From assembly GCA_003576705.1 (NCBI GenBank), contig QOZS01000016.1:1-64000 (forward strand): 64,000 nt of DNA. Direction: 5' to 3'. Each line of letters opens with the position of its first letter. The first letter of the stretch is position 1. The position numbers were made by a program, and so were the translations under genes. The notes below the pieces were generated by a model. That model was given only the letters and a program-made list of their open reading frames with translations. It did not search any database and was not told the DNA's origin. Shown in pieces: positions 37,045-45,656 of the stretch. The DNA comes from Desertibaculum subflavum (GTDB lineage Bacteria; Pseudomonadota; Alphaproteobacteria; Ferrovibrionales; Ferrovibrionaceae).

Positions 37045-38235
37045 ATGCGGAAGCTCATACTCGGCCTCGCGCTCGGCGCGATGGCGGCGACCGGTGCGGC
37101 GGCGCAGGAGCCGATCAAGATCGGCGAACTCAACTCCTACAAGAACTTCCCGGCCTTCCTGGAGCCCTACAAGAAGGGCTGGCAGCTGGCGGTGGAGGAG
37201 GCCAATGCCGCCGGCGGCGTGCTGGGCCGCAAGCTCGAGGTGATCAGCCGCGACGACAACGGCACGCCGGGCGATGCCGTGCGCGTCGCCGAGGAGCTGC
37301 TGACGCGCGAGAACGTCTCGCTGCTGATGGGCACCTTCGCCAGCCATATCGGCCTCGCGGTCTCGAACCTGGCGGCGCAGCGCAAGGTGCTGTTCGTCGC
37401 CGCCGAGCCGCTGACCGACAAGATCGTCTGGGACAACGGCAACAAGTACACCTTCCGTCTGCGGCCCTCGACCTACATGCAGACGGCGATGCTGGTGCCG
37501 GAAGCGGCGAAGTCCGGCAAGAAGAAGTGGGCCATCGTCTATCCGAACTACGAGTACGGCCAGTCGGCCACGGCGGCGTTCAAGAAGCTCTTGGCCGAGA
37601 AGCTGCCCGGCGTCGAGTTCGTGGTCGAGCAGGCGCCGCCGCTCGGCAAGATCGAGGCCGGCGCCGTGGTCGACGCCATCGCCCAGGCCAAGCCCGACGC
37701 GATCTTCTCCTCGCTGTTCGGGCCCGACCTCGCCAAGTTCGTGCGCGAAGGCAACACCCGCGGCCTGTTCAAGGACAAGGTGGTGCTGAACCTGCTCGCC
37801 GGCGAGCCGGAATATCTCGATCCGCTGAAGGACGAGACGCCGCCCGGCTGGATCGTCACCGGCTATCCCTGGGAGCAGATCGCGACGCCGGAGCACAAGG
37901 CCTTCGTCGCCGCCTATCAGAAGAAGTGGAGCGACTATCCCAGGCTCGGCTCGGTGGTCGGCTATGCGACCGTGCAGAGCGTGGTGGCGGCGCTGAAGAA
38001 GGCGGGCGCGGTCGATACCGAAAAGATGGTCGCGGCGATGAAGGGCCTCCAGCTCGGCACGCCGATCGGCCAGATCACCTACCGCGCGCTCGACCATCAA
38101 TCGACCATGGGCGCCTATGTCGGCAAGCTCGCGCTGAAGGACGGCAAGGGCGTGATGGTCGACTGGAAGTTCGCCGACGGCAAGGACTACCTGCCGCCGG
38201 ACGCCGAGGTGAAGAAGCTCCGCCCGGCGGAGTGA
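37045..38235 (+). CDS. ABC transporter substrate-binding protein, branched-chain amino-acid type
   Basis: 396 residues with a Sec signal peptide (MRKLILGLALGAMAATGAAAQ). The periplasmic-binding type 1 fold is seen in IKIGELNSYKNFP, WQLAVEEANAAGGVLGRKLEVISRDDNGTPGDAVRVAEELL and LLMGTFASHIGLAVSNLA. It delivers a ligand to the Liv-type permease. The ligand is not necessarily an amino acid; such proteins also bind aromatic acids, amides and ureas. ATG 37045 is 46 nt after UPF0280 and is followed by a gap with a repeat. Confidence 0.92.
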   Translation: MRKLILGLALGAMAATGAAAQEPIKIGELNSYKNFPAFLEPYKKGWQLAVEEANAAGGVLGRKLEVISRDDNGTPGDAVRVAEELLTRENVSLLMGTFASHIGLAVSNLAAQRKVLFVAAEPLTDKIVWDNGNKYTFRLRPSTYMQTAMLVPEAAKSGKKKWAIVYPNYEYGQSATAAFKKLLAEKLPGVEFVVEQAPPLGKIEAGAVVDAIAQAKPDAIFSSLFGPDLAKFVREGNTRGLFKDKVVLNLLAGEPEYLDPLKDETPPGWIVTGYPWEQIATPEHKAFVAAYQKKWSDYPRLGSVVGYATVQSVVAALKKAGAVDTEKMVAAMKGLQLGTPIGQITYRALDHQSTMGAYVGKLALKDGKGVMVDWKFADGKDYLPPDAEVKKLRPAE

Positions 38236-38241
38236 GATCGA

Positions 38242-38369
38242 CTCCCTCCCTCGTGGCGCGAAGCGGCGCGGGGGAGGGCCGGAGTGGGGGTGGTGGCCGC
38301 AATTGATGCCATGCGCCTTTCCCCCACCGCCCCCACCCAACCCTCCCCCGTGCTGCGCACGAGGGAGGG
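38242..38369. repeat. CTCCCTCCC-type REP-like inverted repeat pair
   Basis: CTCCCTCCCTCGTG at 38242-38255 is the reverse complement of CACGAGGGAGGG at 38358-38369, with GC-rich inner halves (GGAGTGGGGGTGGTGG and CCCCCACCGCCCCCACC) that are also complementary. It fills most of the 150-nt space between the binding-protein gene and the permease gene and would form a long hairpin in the polycistronic RNA. Confidence 0.83.
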
Positions 38370-38385
38370 CTATCAAGCCTGACCC

Positions 38386-40266
38386 GTGACCCTCGCCACC
38401 TTCGTCATCCAGCTGCTCAACGGCCTTGCCGGCGCATCGTCGCTGTTTCTGGTGGCAGCGGGGCTGTCGCTGATCTTCGGCGTGACGCGGATCGTCAATT
38501 TCGCGCACGGCTCGTTCTTCATGGTCGGCATCTACATCGCCTATACGCTGACCGAAAGCTTCGGCCGCGGCTCGGCGCTCGGCTTCTGGGCCTCGGTGCT
38601 GGCCGCGGCCGTGGCGGTCGGCGCGCTCGGCTTCGTGGTCGAGATCCTGTTGCTGCGGCGGATCTACAAGGCGCCGGAGCTGTTCCAGCTGCTGGCCACC
38701 TTCGGCTTGGTGCTGGTGATCAAGGACGCGACGCTGGCCATCTGGGGCCCGGAGGATCTGCTCGGCCCCCGCGCGCCGGGCCTGCGCGGCGCGGTGTCCA
38801 TCCTCGGCCGGCCGTTTCCGGAATATGACCTGGTGCTGATCGCCATCGGCCCGCTCGTCCTCGGCCTGCTCTGGCTGGTGCTCAACCGGACGCGGTTCGG
38901 CGTGCTGGTGCGCGCGGCGACGCAGGACCGCGACATGGTGGCGGCGCTCGGCGTCAACCAGGCCTGGCTGTTCACCGGCGTGTTCGCCCTCGGCGCGGCG
39001 CTCGCCGGCCTCGGCGGCGCGCTGCAGGTGCCGCGCGAGCCGGCCCAGCTCTTCCTCGACATCACGGTGATCTCCGACGCTTTCGTCGTGGTGGTGGTTG
39101 GCGGCCTCGGCTCCATTCCAGGCGCCTTCCTCGCGGCGCTGCTGATTGGCGAGATCAAGGCCCTCTGCATCGGGCTCGGCGATGTCTCCTTCGGCGGCTT
39201 CGAGATCTCGTTCTCCAAACTGACCTTAGTGGTCGAGTTCATCGTCATGGCCATCGTGCTGGTGGTCCGGCCCTGGGGCCTGCTCGGCCGGCCGGGCGGC
39301 GAGCCGCGCCATGCCGCCGCGACGGAGCCGCCGCTCCGGCCGCTGCACGGCTATCTGAAGCTTGCCGCGGCCGGCCTCGGCGCGGCGTTGCTGGTGCTGC
39401 CGGTCGCGACCGACGGCTATGTCCTGGTGCTGCTGATCGACATCTTCGTCTTCGCGCTGTTCGCCGTCAGCCTGCATTTCCTGATGGGGCCGGGCGGCAT
39501 GGTGTCGTTCGGCCATGCCGCCTATTTCGGGCTCGGCGCCTATGGGGCGGCGCTGCTGGTGCTGCGTGCCGGCCTGCCGATGGAGACGACGATCGTGCTG
39601 GGGCCGCTGGTTGCGCTTGCCGGCGGTCTGCTGTTCGGCTGGTTCGTGGTCCGCCTGTCCGGCGTCTATCTCGCCATGCTGACGCTCGCCTTCGCGCAAA
39701 TCGTCTGGTCGGTCGCCTTCCAGTGGGACAGCTTCACCGGCGGCTCCAACGGCCTGATCGGGCTCTGGCCGCCTGCCTGGCTCGCCTCGAAATCGGCCTT
39801 CTATCACGTGACGCTGATCCTCTGCGTCGTGGCGATCGTCGCGCTTCGCCATCTCGTTTTCGCGCCGTTCGGCGCGGTGTTGCGCGCGGGCCGCGATTCG
39901 CCGCTGCGCGCTGACGCCATCGGCATCGACGTGCGCCGGCATCAGTGGTTCGCCTTTGCCCTGATCGGCGGCTTCGCCGGCCTGGCCGGCGTGCTGCACG
40001 CCTTCTCCAAGGGCTCGATCTCGCCGGAAACGCTCGCCATCGCCCGCTCGGTCGACGGCCTGGTCATGGTGCTGCTCGGCGGCGTGCAGACTCTTACGGG
40101 CCCGGTGGTCGGCGCCGCCGTTCTCACCTGGCTGCAGGACGAGATCGCCCGCCGGGTCGAGTTCTGGCGCGCCATCCTCGGCGGCGTGATCATTCTGCTG
40201 GTGATTGCCTTCCCGCAGGGCATCGTCGGCTTCATCCGCGGCCGCTTCATGCGCGAAGTCACATGA
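38386..40266 (+). CDS. Fused LivH-LivM branched-chain type ABC permease
   Basis: 626 residues. The first half (about 1-300) is LivH-like, with FVIQLLNGLAGASSLFLVAAGLSLIFGVTRIVNFAHGSFFM; the second (from about 325) is LivM-like, with LHFLMGPGGMVSFGHAAYFGLGAYGAALLV. The usually separate permeases are joined by a cytoplasmic linker of about 25 residues. GTG at 38386 is the start that leaves the repeat outside. The stop overlaps the start of livG by 4 nt. Confidence 0.9.
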   Translation: MTLATFVIQLLNGLAGASSLFLVAAGLSLIFGVTRIVNFAHGSFFMVGIYIAYTLTESFGRGSALGFWASVLAAAVAVGALGFVVEILLLRRIYKAPELFQLLATFGLVLVIKDATLAIWGPEDLLGPRAPGLRGAVSILGRPFPEYDLVLIAIGPLVLGLLWLVLNRTRFGVLVRAATQDRDMVAALGVNQAWLFTGVFALGAALAGLGGALQVPREPAQLFLDITVISDAFVVVVVGGLGSIPGAFLAALLIGEIKALCIGLGDVSFGGFEISFSKLTLVVEFIVMAIVLVVRPWGLLGRPGGEPRHAAATEPPLRPLHGYLKLAAAGLGAALLVLPVATDGYVLVLLIDIFVFALFAVSLHFLMGPGGMVSFGHAAYFGLGAYGAALLVLRAGLPMETTIVLGPLVALAGGLLFGWFVVRLSGVYLAMLTLAFAQIVWSVAFQWDSFTGGSNGLIGLWPPAWLASKSAFYHVTLILCVVAIVALRHLVFAPFGAVLRAGRDSPLRADAIGIDVRRHQWFAFALIGGFAGLAGVLHAFSKGSISPETLAIARSVDGLVMVLLGGVQTLTGPVVGAAVLTWLQDEIARRVEFWRAILGGVIILLVIAFPQGIVGFIRGRFMREVT

Positions 40267-41021
40267 CGGTGCTGCAGGTCGAGGGTCTCGCCAAGTCGTT
40301 CGGCGGCGTCGCCGCGGTGCAGGGCGTCTCCTTCGCCGTCGAGGCCGGCCACCTGCTCGCCCTGATCGGCCCCAACGGCGCCGGCAAGACCACCTGCTTC
40401 AACATGCTGAACGGCCAGTTGGCGCCCGACCGCGGCAGCGTGCGCCTCGACGGGCGCGAGATCGTGGGCCTCAAGCCGCGGCAGATCTGGCGCCTCGGCG
40501 TCGGTCGCACCTTCCAGATCACCGCCACCTTCGGCTCGATGACGGTGCGTGAGAACGTGCAGGTGGCGCTGATCTCGCATCACCGCCGCACGCTCGGCCT
40601 GTGGCCGCGCGCCCGCGATCTCTACCGCGCGGAGGCGGAGGCACTGCTCGCCCGGGTCGGTATGGCCGACCAGGCGGAGCGTGCCGCCGCGGTGCTCGCC
40701 TATGGCGACCTCAAGCGGCTGGAGCTCGCCGTCGCGCTTGCCAACACGCCACGCCTCCTGCTGATGGACGAGCCGACCGCCGGCATGGCGCCGCGGGAGC
40801 GGGTCGAGCTGATGGCGCTGGTCGCCGGCATCGTCCGCGTCGAGGGCATCGCGGTGCTGTTCACCGAACACGACATGGATGTCGTCTTCGCCCATGCCGA
40901 CCGTATCATCGTGCTGAACCGGGGCGAGCTGATCGCCGACGGCGTGCCCGCCCAGGTGCGCGCCGACCCGCGCGTGCAGCAGGTCTATCTCGGCGGCGGG
41001 ACGACGTTCGGACATGGCTGA
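40263..41021 (+). CDS. livG: ABC transporter ATP-binding protein, LivG type
   Basis: 252 residues. Walker A LIGPNGAGKTTCFNMLNGQL, the Q-loop region GVGRTFQITATFGSMTVREN, and Walker B RLLLMDEPTAGMAP. The signature reads LAYGDLKRLELAVAL, a LivG-like LSxGxQ variant. With livF it powers the fused permease. ATGA overlap with the permease and an 8-nt overlap with livF. Confidence 0.93.
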   Translation: MTVLQVEGLAKSFGGVAAVQGVSFAVEAGHLLALIGPNGAGKTTCFNMLNGQLAPDRGSVRLDGREIVGLKPRQIWRLGVGRTFQITATFGSMTVRENVQVALISHHRRTLGLWPRARDLYRAEAEALLARVGMADQAERAAAVLAYGDLKRLELAVALANTPRLLLMDEPTAGMAPRERVELMALVAGIVRVEGIAVLFTEHDMDVVFAHADRIIVLNRGELIADGVPAQVRADPRVQQVYLGGGTTFGHG

Positions 41022-41727
41022 GGCTATGCTCATCGCGCGCGGCCTGCACGCCTATTACGGGCGCGCGCATATCCTGGCCGATGTGGCGCTGGAGGTGGGC
41101 GCGGGCGAAGTCGTGGTGCTGATCGGCCGCAACGGGGCCGGCAAGTCGACCACGATGAAATGCCTGATCGGGTTGGTGCGGCCTGCCGCCGGCGAGATCG
41201 AGTTCGCCGGGTACAGGACCGAGAGGCTCGCGCCGCATGCCATCGCGCGTCTCGGCCTCGGCTACGTGCCGGAGGAGCGGCGCATCTTCACCGACCTGAC
41301 CGTCGCGGAGAACCTGGAGGTCGGCCGCCGGCCGCCGCGCCAGGGTCTTGAGCCCTGGACACCGGAGCGGCTGTTCCGCCTGTTCCCCAATCTCGGCGAG
41401 ATGCGCGGCCGGCCCGGCGGGCGCATGTCGGGCGGCGAGCAGCAGATGCTGACCATCGCCCGCACCCTGATGGGCAACCCCGCCTGCATCCTGCTCGACG
41501 AGCCGTCCGAGGGCCTGGCCCCGGTGATCATCGAACAGATGGCGGCGACCATCCGCGACCTCAAGGCACATGGCGTCGCCGTGCTGCTGGCCGAGCAGAA
41601 CCTGCATTTCGCCGGCCTGGTCGCCGACCGCGCCTATGTGATCGAGAAGGGCGGTATCCGATATTCGGGTAGCATGGCCGAGCTCGCCGCCGACGAGGCG
41701 GTTAGGGCCGCCTATCTCAGCGTGTGA
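41014..41727 (+). CDS. livF: ABC transporter ATP-binding protein, LivF type
   Basis: 237 residues. Walker A LIGRNGAGKSTTMKCLIGLV, signature RMSGGEQQMLTIARTL, Walker B CILLDEPSEGLAP and the switch His region LLAEQNLHF. It begins LIARGLHAYYGRAHILADV, the LivF type. The stop is GTGA-linked to an upstream GTG of the next gene, so translation may be coupled. Confidence 0.93.
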   Translation: MAEAMLIARGLHAYYGRAHILADVALEVGAGEVVVLIGRNGAGKSTTMKCLIGLVRPAAGEIEFAGYRTERLAPHAIARLGLGYVPEERRIFTDLTVAENLEVGRRPPRQGLEPWTPERLFRLFPNLGEMRGRPGGRMSGGEQQMLTIARTLMGNPACILLDEPSEGLAPVIIEQMAATIRDLKAHGVAVLLAEQNLHFAGLVADRAYVIEKGGIRYSGSMAELAADEAVRAAYLSV

Positions 41728-41741
41728 GCAGGGAGGCACGC

Positions 41742-42908
41742 ATGCGCAGCGGAACCTACGATTTCCTCGCGCAGGAACGGATCATCTGGGGCAAGCCGGC
41801 GGCGGAGGCCGCCGTGGCGGAGGCCGATCGCCTGGGCGCGCAACGCGTTTTCCTGGTGGCGAGCCGCAGCCTCAACCGGAAGACGCCGGTGGTCGCCGCC
41901 GTGCGCGATGCGCTCGGGCCGCGCTGCGCCGGCACGTTCGACGAATGCCAGGAGCATACGCCGCGCGCCACGGTCATCGCCGCGGCCGAGGCGGCGCGGG
42001 CTGCCAGGCCTGACCTGATCGTCAGCCTCGGCGGCGGCACGGTGATCGACACCGTGAAAGTGATGCTGGTCTGCCTCGCCCAGGATGTGCGCGATGTCGA
42101 CGCGATGGGCGAGTGGCATCCAAGGCTCAATCCCGATGGCAGTCGCTTCGTGCCCGCGATCAAGCCGCCGCCCTATCGCCAGATCGCCGTGCCCACCACG
42201 CTCTCGGCGGCGGAGTTCAGCAATATCGGCGGCTGCACCGATCCCAAGCGCAAGGTGAAGGACGCCTTCACCGCGCGCGAGATCGGGCCGCTCGCGGTGA
42301 TCATGGACCCGGCGGCGACGCTCTACACGCCGGGCGATCTCTGGTTCTCCACCGGCATCCGCGGCGTCGACCATGCGGTGGAAGGCATCTGCTCGATCAC
42401 GCCCTCGGCCATCGTCGACGGCACGTCGCTGCATGCGCTGCGCCTGTTCAAGGAAGCCCTGCCGCGCACGAAATCCGGGCCGAATGACCTCGAAGCGCGG
42501 CTGGCCTGCCAGGAAGCGGCCTGGCTGTCCGGCCTCGGCATCGGCCGCGCGCAATATGGCGCCAGCCACGGCATCGGGCATTCGCTCGGCGCGGTCACCG
42601 GCATCGGCCACGGGCACACTTCCTGCATCATGCTGCCGGCGGTGCTGGCCTGGAATCGCGACCACACCACCGAGCGGCAGCGCTGGATCGCCGAGGCCTT
42701 CGGCCGCAAGGACGGCGACGCGGCGGCGGCCGTAGCGGGACTGGTCGAGGCGCTGGGCCAGCCGCGCCGCCTGCGCGATTGCGGGGTGACACGCGACCAG
42801 TTCCCCGACATCGCCAAGGGCGCGCTCGGCAATATGTGGGTGCGCACCAACCCGCGCCCGATCAAGAGCGAGGACGACGTGCTGCAGATTCTCGACATGG
42901 CGTGGTGA
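41742..42908 (+). CDS. Iron-containing alcohol dehydrogenase (maleylacetate-reductase-like)
   Basis: 388 residues. Nucleotide-binding GGGTVIDTVKVM and the metal-site segments GIRGVDHAVEG, YGASHGIGHSLG and GIGHGHTSC with their histidines identify the Fe-ADH superfamily. The closest kind is the maleylacetate reductase/hydroxyacid-oxoacid group. GGAGG lies 5 nt before ATG 41742; GTG at 41724 overlaps livF and is the alternative. Five nt separate it from hyuA, so a joint pathway step is likely. Confidence 0.87.
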   Translation: MRSGTYDFLAQERIIWGKPAAEAAVAEADRLGAQRVFLVASRSLNRKTPVVAAVRDALGPRCAGTFDECQEHTPRATVIAAAEAARAARPDLIVSLGGGTVIDTVKVMLVCLAQDVRDVDAMGEWHPRLNPDGSRFVPAIKPPPYRQIAVPTTLSAAEFSNIGGCTDPKRKVKDAFTAREIGPLAVIMDPAATLYTPGDLWFSTGIRGVDHAVEGICSITPSAIVDGTSLHALRLFKEALPRTKSGPNDLEARLACQEAAWLSGLGIGRAQYGASHGIGHSLGAVTGIGHGHTSCIMLPAVLAWNRDHTTERQRWIAEAFGRKDGDAAAAVAGLVEALGQPRRLRDCGVTRDQFPDIAKGALGNMWVRTNPRPIKSEDDVLQILDMAW

Positions 42909-42912
42909 GCTG

Positions 42913-44931
42913 ATGGCGCTGGTGGTCGGTATCGATGTGGGTGGCACCTTCACCGACCTGATCGCGGTCGGCGGCGGCGAGACTCGCATCGCCAAGGTGC
43001 CGACCACGGTGGAGAACCAGGCCTTCGGCGTACTCCACGCCATCGAGGCCGCCGGTCTCGCGCTCGCCGATGTCGCGGCGATCGTGCACGGGACCACGGC
43101 GACGACCAACGCGCTGCTGGAGCGCAAGATCGCGCGCGTCGGCCTGATCACCACCAAGGGCTTCCGCGACGTGCTGGAGCTGGGCCGCCGCACCCGGCCC
43201 AAGCCCTATGGCATGACCGGGCATTTCGAGCCGCTGGTGCCGCGCGAGCTGCGCCTCGAAGTGGCTGAGCGCATGGATGCGGATGGGGAAGTGGTGCGCC
43301 CCCTGGATGAGGCCGGCGTTGCGACGGCGGCGAAAGCGCTGATCGCGGCGGGCTGCGAGGCCATCGTCATCCATTTCCTGCACGCCTATCGCAATCCCGC
43401 GCACGAGAAACGTGCGGTCGAGATCGTCGAAAGCCTGTGGCCGGACGGGCATGTCACGGCGGGCCACGCCGTCCTGTCCGAGTACCGCGAATACGAACGC
43501 GGCGTGACCGCGATGGTGAATGCCGCCATCCAGCCGGTGCTGCATCGCTACATCGCGCGGCTGCGGGGCGAGCTTGCCGCCCGCGGCTTCGCACGCGACC
43601 TGCTGGTGATGCAGGGCAATGGCGGCACCGTCGCCGCCGGACTGGTCGCGGAATCGGCGGTCAACACGGTGATGTCCGGGCCGGCCAGCGGCGTCATGGC
43701 GGCGGCGCGGGTCGCCACCGCCGCCGGCTTCCCCAATGTCATCACCTACGACATGGGCGGCACGTCCTCCGATGTCGGGCTGATCATGGGCGGCTTGCCC
43801 TCGCTCTCGGCCGAGCTCGAGCTCGAATATGCGATGCCGATTCACGTGCCGATGGTCGACGTGCACACAATCGGCGCCGGCGGCGGCTCCATCGCTCATC
43901 TGAACGAGGCGGGGCTGCTGCAGGTCGGCCCGGAAAGCGCCGGCGCCGTGCCCGGCCCGATCGCCTATGGCCGCGGCGGCACGCGTCCCACCATCACCGA
44001 CGCCAATCTGGTGCTCGGCCGCCTCAATCCGGACGGCCTGCTGGCGGTCGGCCGGAAGGTGACGGTGGCGCATGTGCGCGATCGGCTGGCGGCCGAGCCG
44101 GGCGCAACGCTCGGCCTCGACGCGGAGGCGACGGCGGCCGCGATCCTGCGCATCGCCAACGACCGGATGGCCGGCGCGATCCGCATGGTGTCGCTCGCCC
44201 GCGGCCACGACCCGCGCGACTTCGCGCTGTTCGCGTTCGGCGGCGCCGGGCCCTTGCACGCGGTGGCGCTGGCGCGCGAACTCGGCATTCCGCACGTCCT
44301 GATTCCGGCGCGGCCCGGCATCACCAATGCGCTCGGCTGCGTGGTCGCCGATCTGCGCCACGATTTCGTGCGCACAGTGAACCAGCCTCTGCCGGAACTC
44401 GACGAAAGCCTCGCGCGCGGCATCCTCGCCGAGCAGGTGGCGGAAGGCCGCGCGCTGCTGCAGCGCGAGGCGGTGCCGATCGAGGGCGTTCGCGTGGTGC
44501 ACCGTGCCGACATGCAGTTCCAGGGCCAGAGTCACATTCTGTCGGTCGACCTCGCCGATGCGACGGTCACGCGGGCCGGCCTCGCCGAGGCCTTCGCGAG
44601 CGCCTATTGGCGCCGCTTCGAGGTGGAGCTGGCGGAGCTTCGCCCGGTCCTGGTCAACCTGCACACGGCGGTGATCGGGCTGCGTCCGGCGGTCGATCTC
44701 GAGCGGCTGATCGAGGCGGGCGCGAGCCTGGAAGCGGCCCAGACCGGCCTGCGCGAGGTCTGGTTCGAAGGTGGATTCGTGACGACGCCGATCTACCGCC
44801 GCGAGAGGATGCCGCGCGCCGCCCGCTTCGACGGCCCGGCCATCGTCGAGCAGCTCGATGCGACCACCGTGGTCGAGCCGGGTTGCCGGGTCGAAATCGA
44901 CAGGCTTGGCAACCTGCTGATCACGGTGTGA
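42913..44931 (+). CDS. hyuA: Hydantoinase/oxoprolinase subunit A (HyuA-like), without HyuB
   Basis: 672 residues, near normal length. The ATPase-type phosphate motif VVGIDVGGTFTDLIAV starts the chain; IVHGTTATTNALLERK, TYDMGGTSSDVGLI, TIGAGGGSIA and FALFAFGGAGPLHAVALARELGI follow in the expected order. HyuA usually works with HyuB to hydrolyse hydantoins, 5-oxoproline or acetone/acetophenone-like substrates. No hyuB gene follows: the next gene is convergent and overlaps by 11 nt. It may use a distant partner or work alone. Confidence 0.88.
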   Translation: MALVVGIDVGGTFTDLIAVGGGETRIAKVPTTVENQAFGVLHAIEAAGLALADVAAIVHGTTATTNALLERKIARVGLITTKGFRDVLELGRRTRPKPYGMTGHFEPLVPRELRLEVAERMDADGEVVRPLDEAGVATAAKALIAAGCEAIVIHFLHAYRNPAHEKRAVEIVESLWPDGHVTAGHAVLSEYREYERGVTAMVNAAIQPVLHRYIARLRGELAARGFARDLLVMQGNGGTVAAGLVAESAVNTVMSGPASGVMAAARVATAAGFPNVITYDMGGTSSDVGLIMGGLPSLSAELELEYAMPIHVPMVDVHTIGAGGGSIAHLNEAGLLQVGPESAGAVPGPIAYGRGGTRPTITDANLVLGRLNPDGLLAVGRKVTVAHVRDRLAAEPGATLGLDAEATAAAILRIANDRMAGAIRMVSLARGHDPRDFALFAFGGAGPLHAVALARELGIPHVLIPARPGITNALGCVVADLRHDFVRTVNQPLPELDESLARGILAEQVAEGRALLQREAVPIEGVRVVHRADMQFQGQSHILSVDLADATVTRAGLAEAFASAYWRRFEVELAELRPVLVNLHTAVIGLRPAVDLERLIEAGASLEAAQTGLREVWFEGGFVTTPIYRRERMPRAARFDGPAIVEQLDATTVVEPGCRVEIDRLGNLLITV

Positions 44932-45628
44932 CGGCAGCGCCCTCCGCCAGCGCGATCAGCCAGGCTTCCAGATCCTCGGCGATGTGGTGCACGTGGTCGA
45001 GATCGGCGCCGTCGCGGCTCCACTCGGCCGCGGTCGGCACCCACACCGTGCGCATGCCCATGGCATGCGCCGGCAGCAGGTTGCGCACCATGTCCTCCAC
45101 CATCACCGCACGGGCCGGCGTCACGCCGTAGTGGGCGCACAGCACGCGATAGGGCTCCGGATCCGGCTTCGGCCGGAACTCGGATGCGACGATGTCGAAC
45201 ACCCCGCCGAAGGCCTCGGCGATGCCGCGCCGGGCCAGCACACGCTCGGCATGGGCGACCGAGCCGTTGGTAAACACAATCTTGCGGCCCGGCAGGCGGA
45301 CCAAAGCCGCGGCCAGCGCGGGCGAGGGCGGCACCGGCTCCAGGTCGATCGCGTGCACATGTTCCATGAACGCATGCGGGTCGACACCGTGCTCGTTCAT
45401 CAGGCCGCGCATGGTGGTGCCGTGTTGGCGGAAATACTGCTTCTGCAAGGCCTTGGCGGCGACCGCGTCGAGCCCGAGCAGGGCCTGGATGAACTCGCCC
45501 ATGCGCTGGTCGATCTGCGCGAACAGGTTGCAGCGCGCCGGATAGAGCGTGTTGTCCAGATCGAAGATCCAGGTATCGATCGCCGCGGGATCGATCCTGT
45601 CATTTCCGTCGGGCGGTCTTGGCGGCAT
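44921..45628 (-). CDS. HAD-family pyrimidine 5'-nucleotidase
   Basis: 235 residues. HAD motif I is IFDLDNTLYP, motif II IVFTNGS, and motif III/IV FRPKPDPEPYRVL with VMVEDMVRNL. It fits the SDT1-type pyrimidine 5'-nucleotidases that in alphaproteobacteria commonly sit near argB. Start at 45628. Its end overlaps the end of hyuA by 11 nt. It is separated from argB by two genes on the other strand. Confidence 0.87.
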   Translation of the reverse strand: MPPRPPDGNDRIDPAAIDTWIFDLDNTLYPARCNLFAQIDQRMGEFIQALLGLDAVAAKALQKQYFRQHGTTMRGLMNEHGVDPHAFMEHVHAIDLEPVPPSPALAAALVRLPGRKIVFTNGSVAHAERVLARRGIAEAFGGVFDIVASEFRPKPDPEPYRVLCAHYGVTPARAVMVEDMVRNLLPAHAMGMRTVWVPTAAEWSRDGADLDHVHHIAEDLEAWLIALAEGAAVTP

Positions 45629-45656
45629 TTGCTACAACAAATGTTAACTCGGCTGC

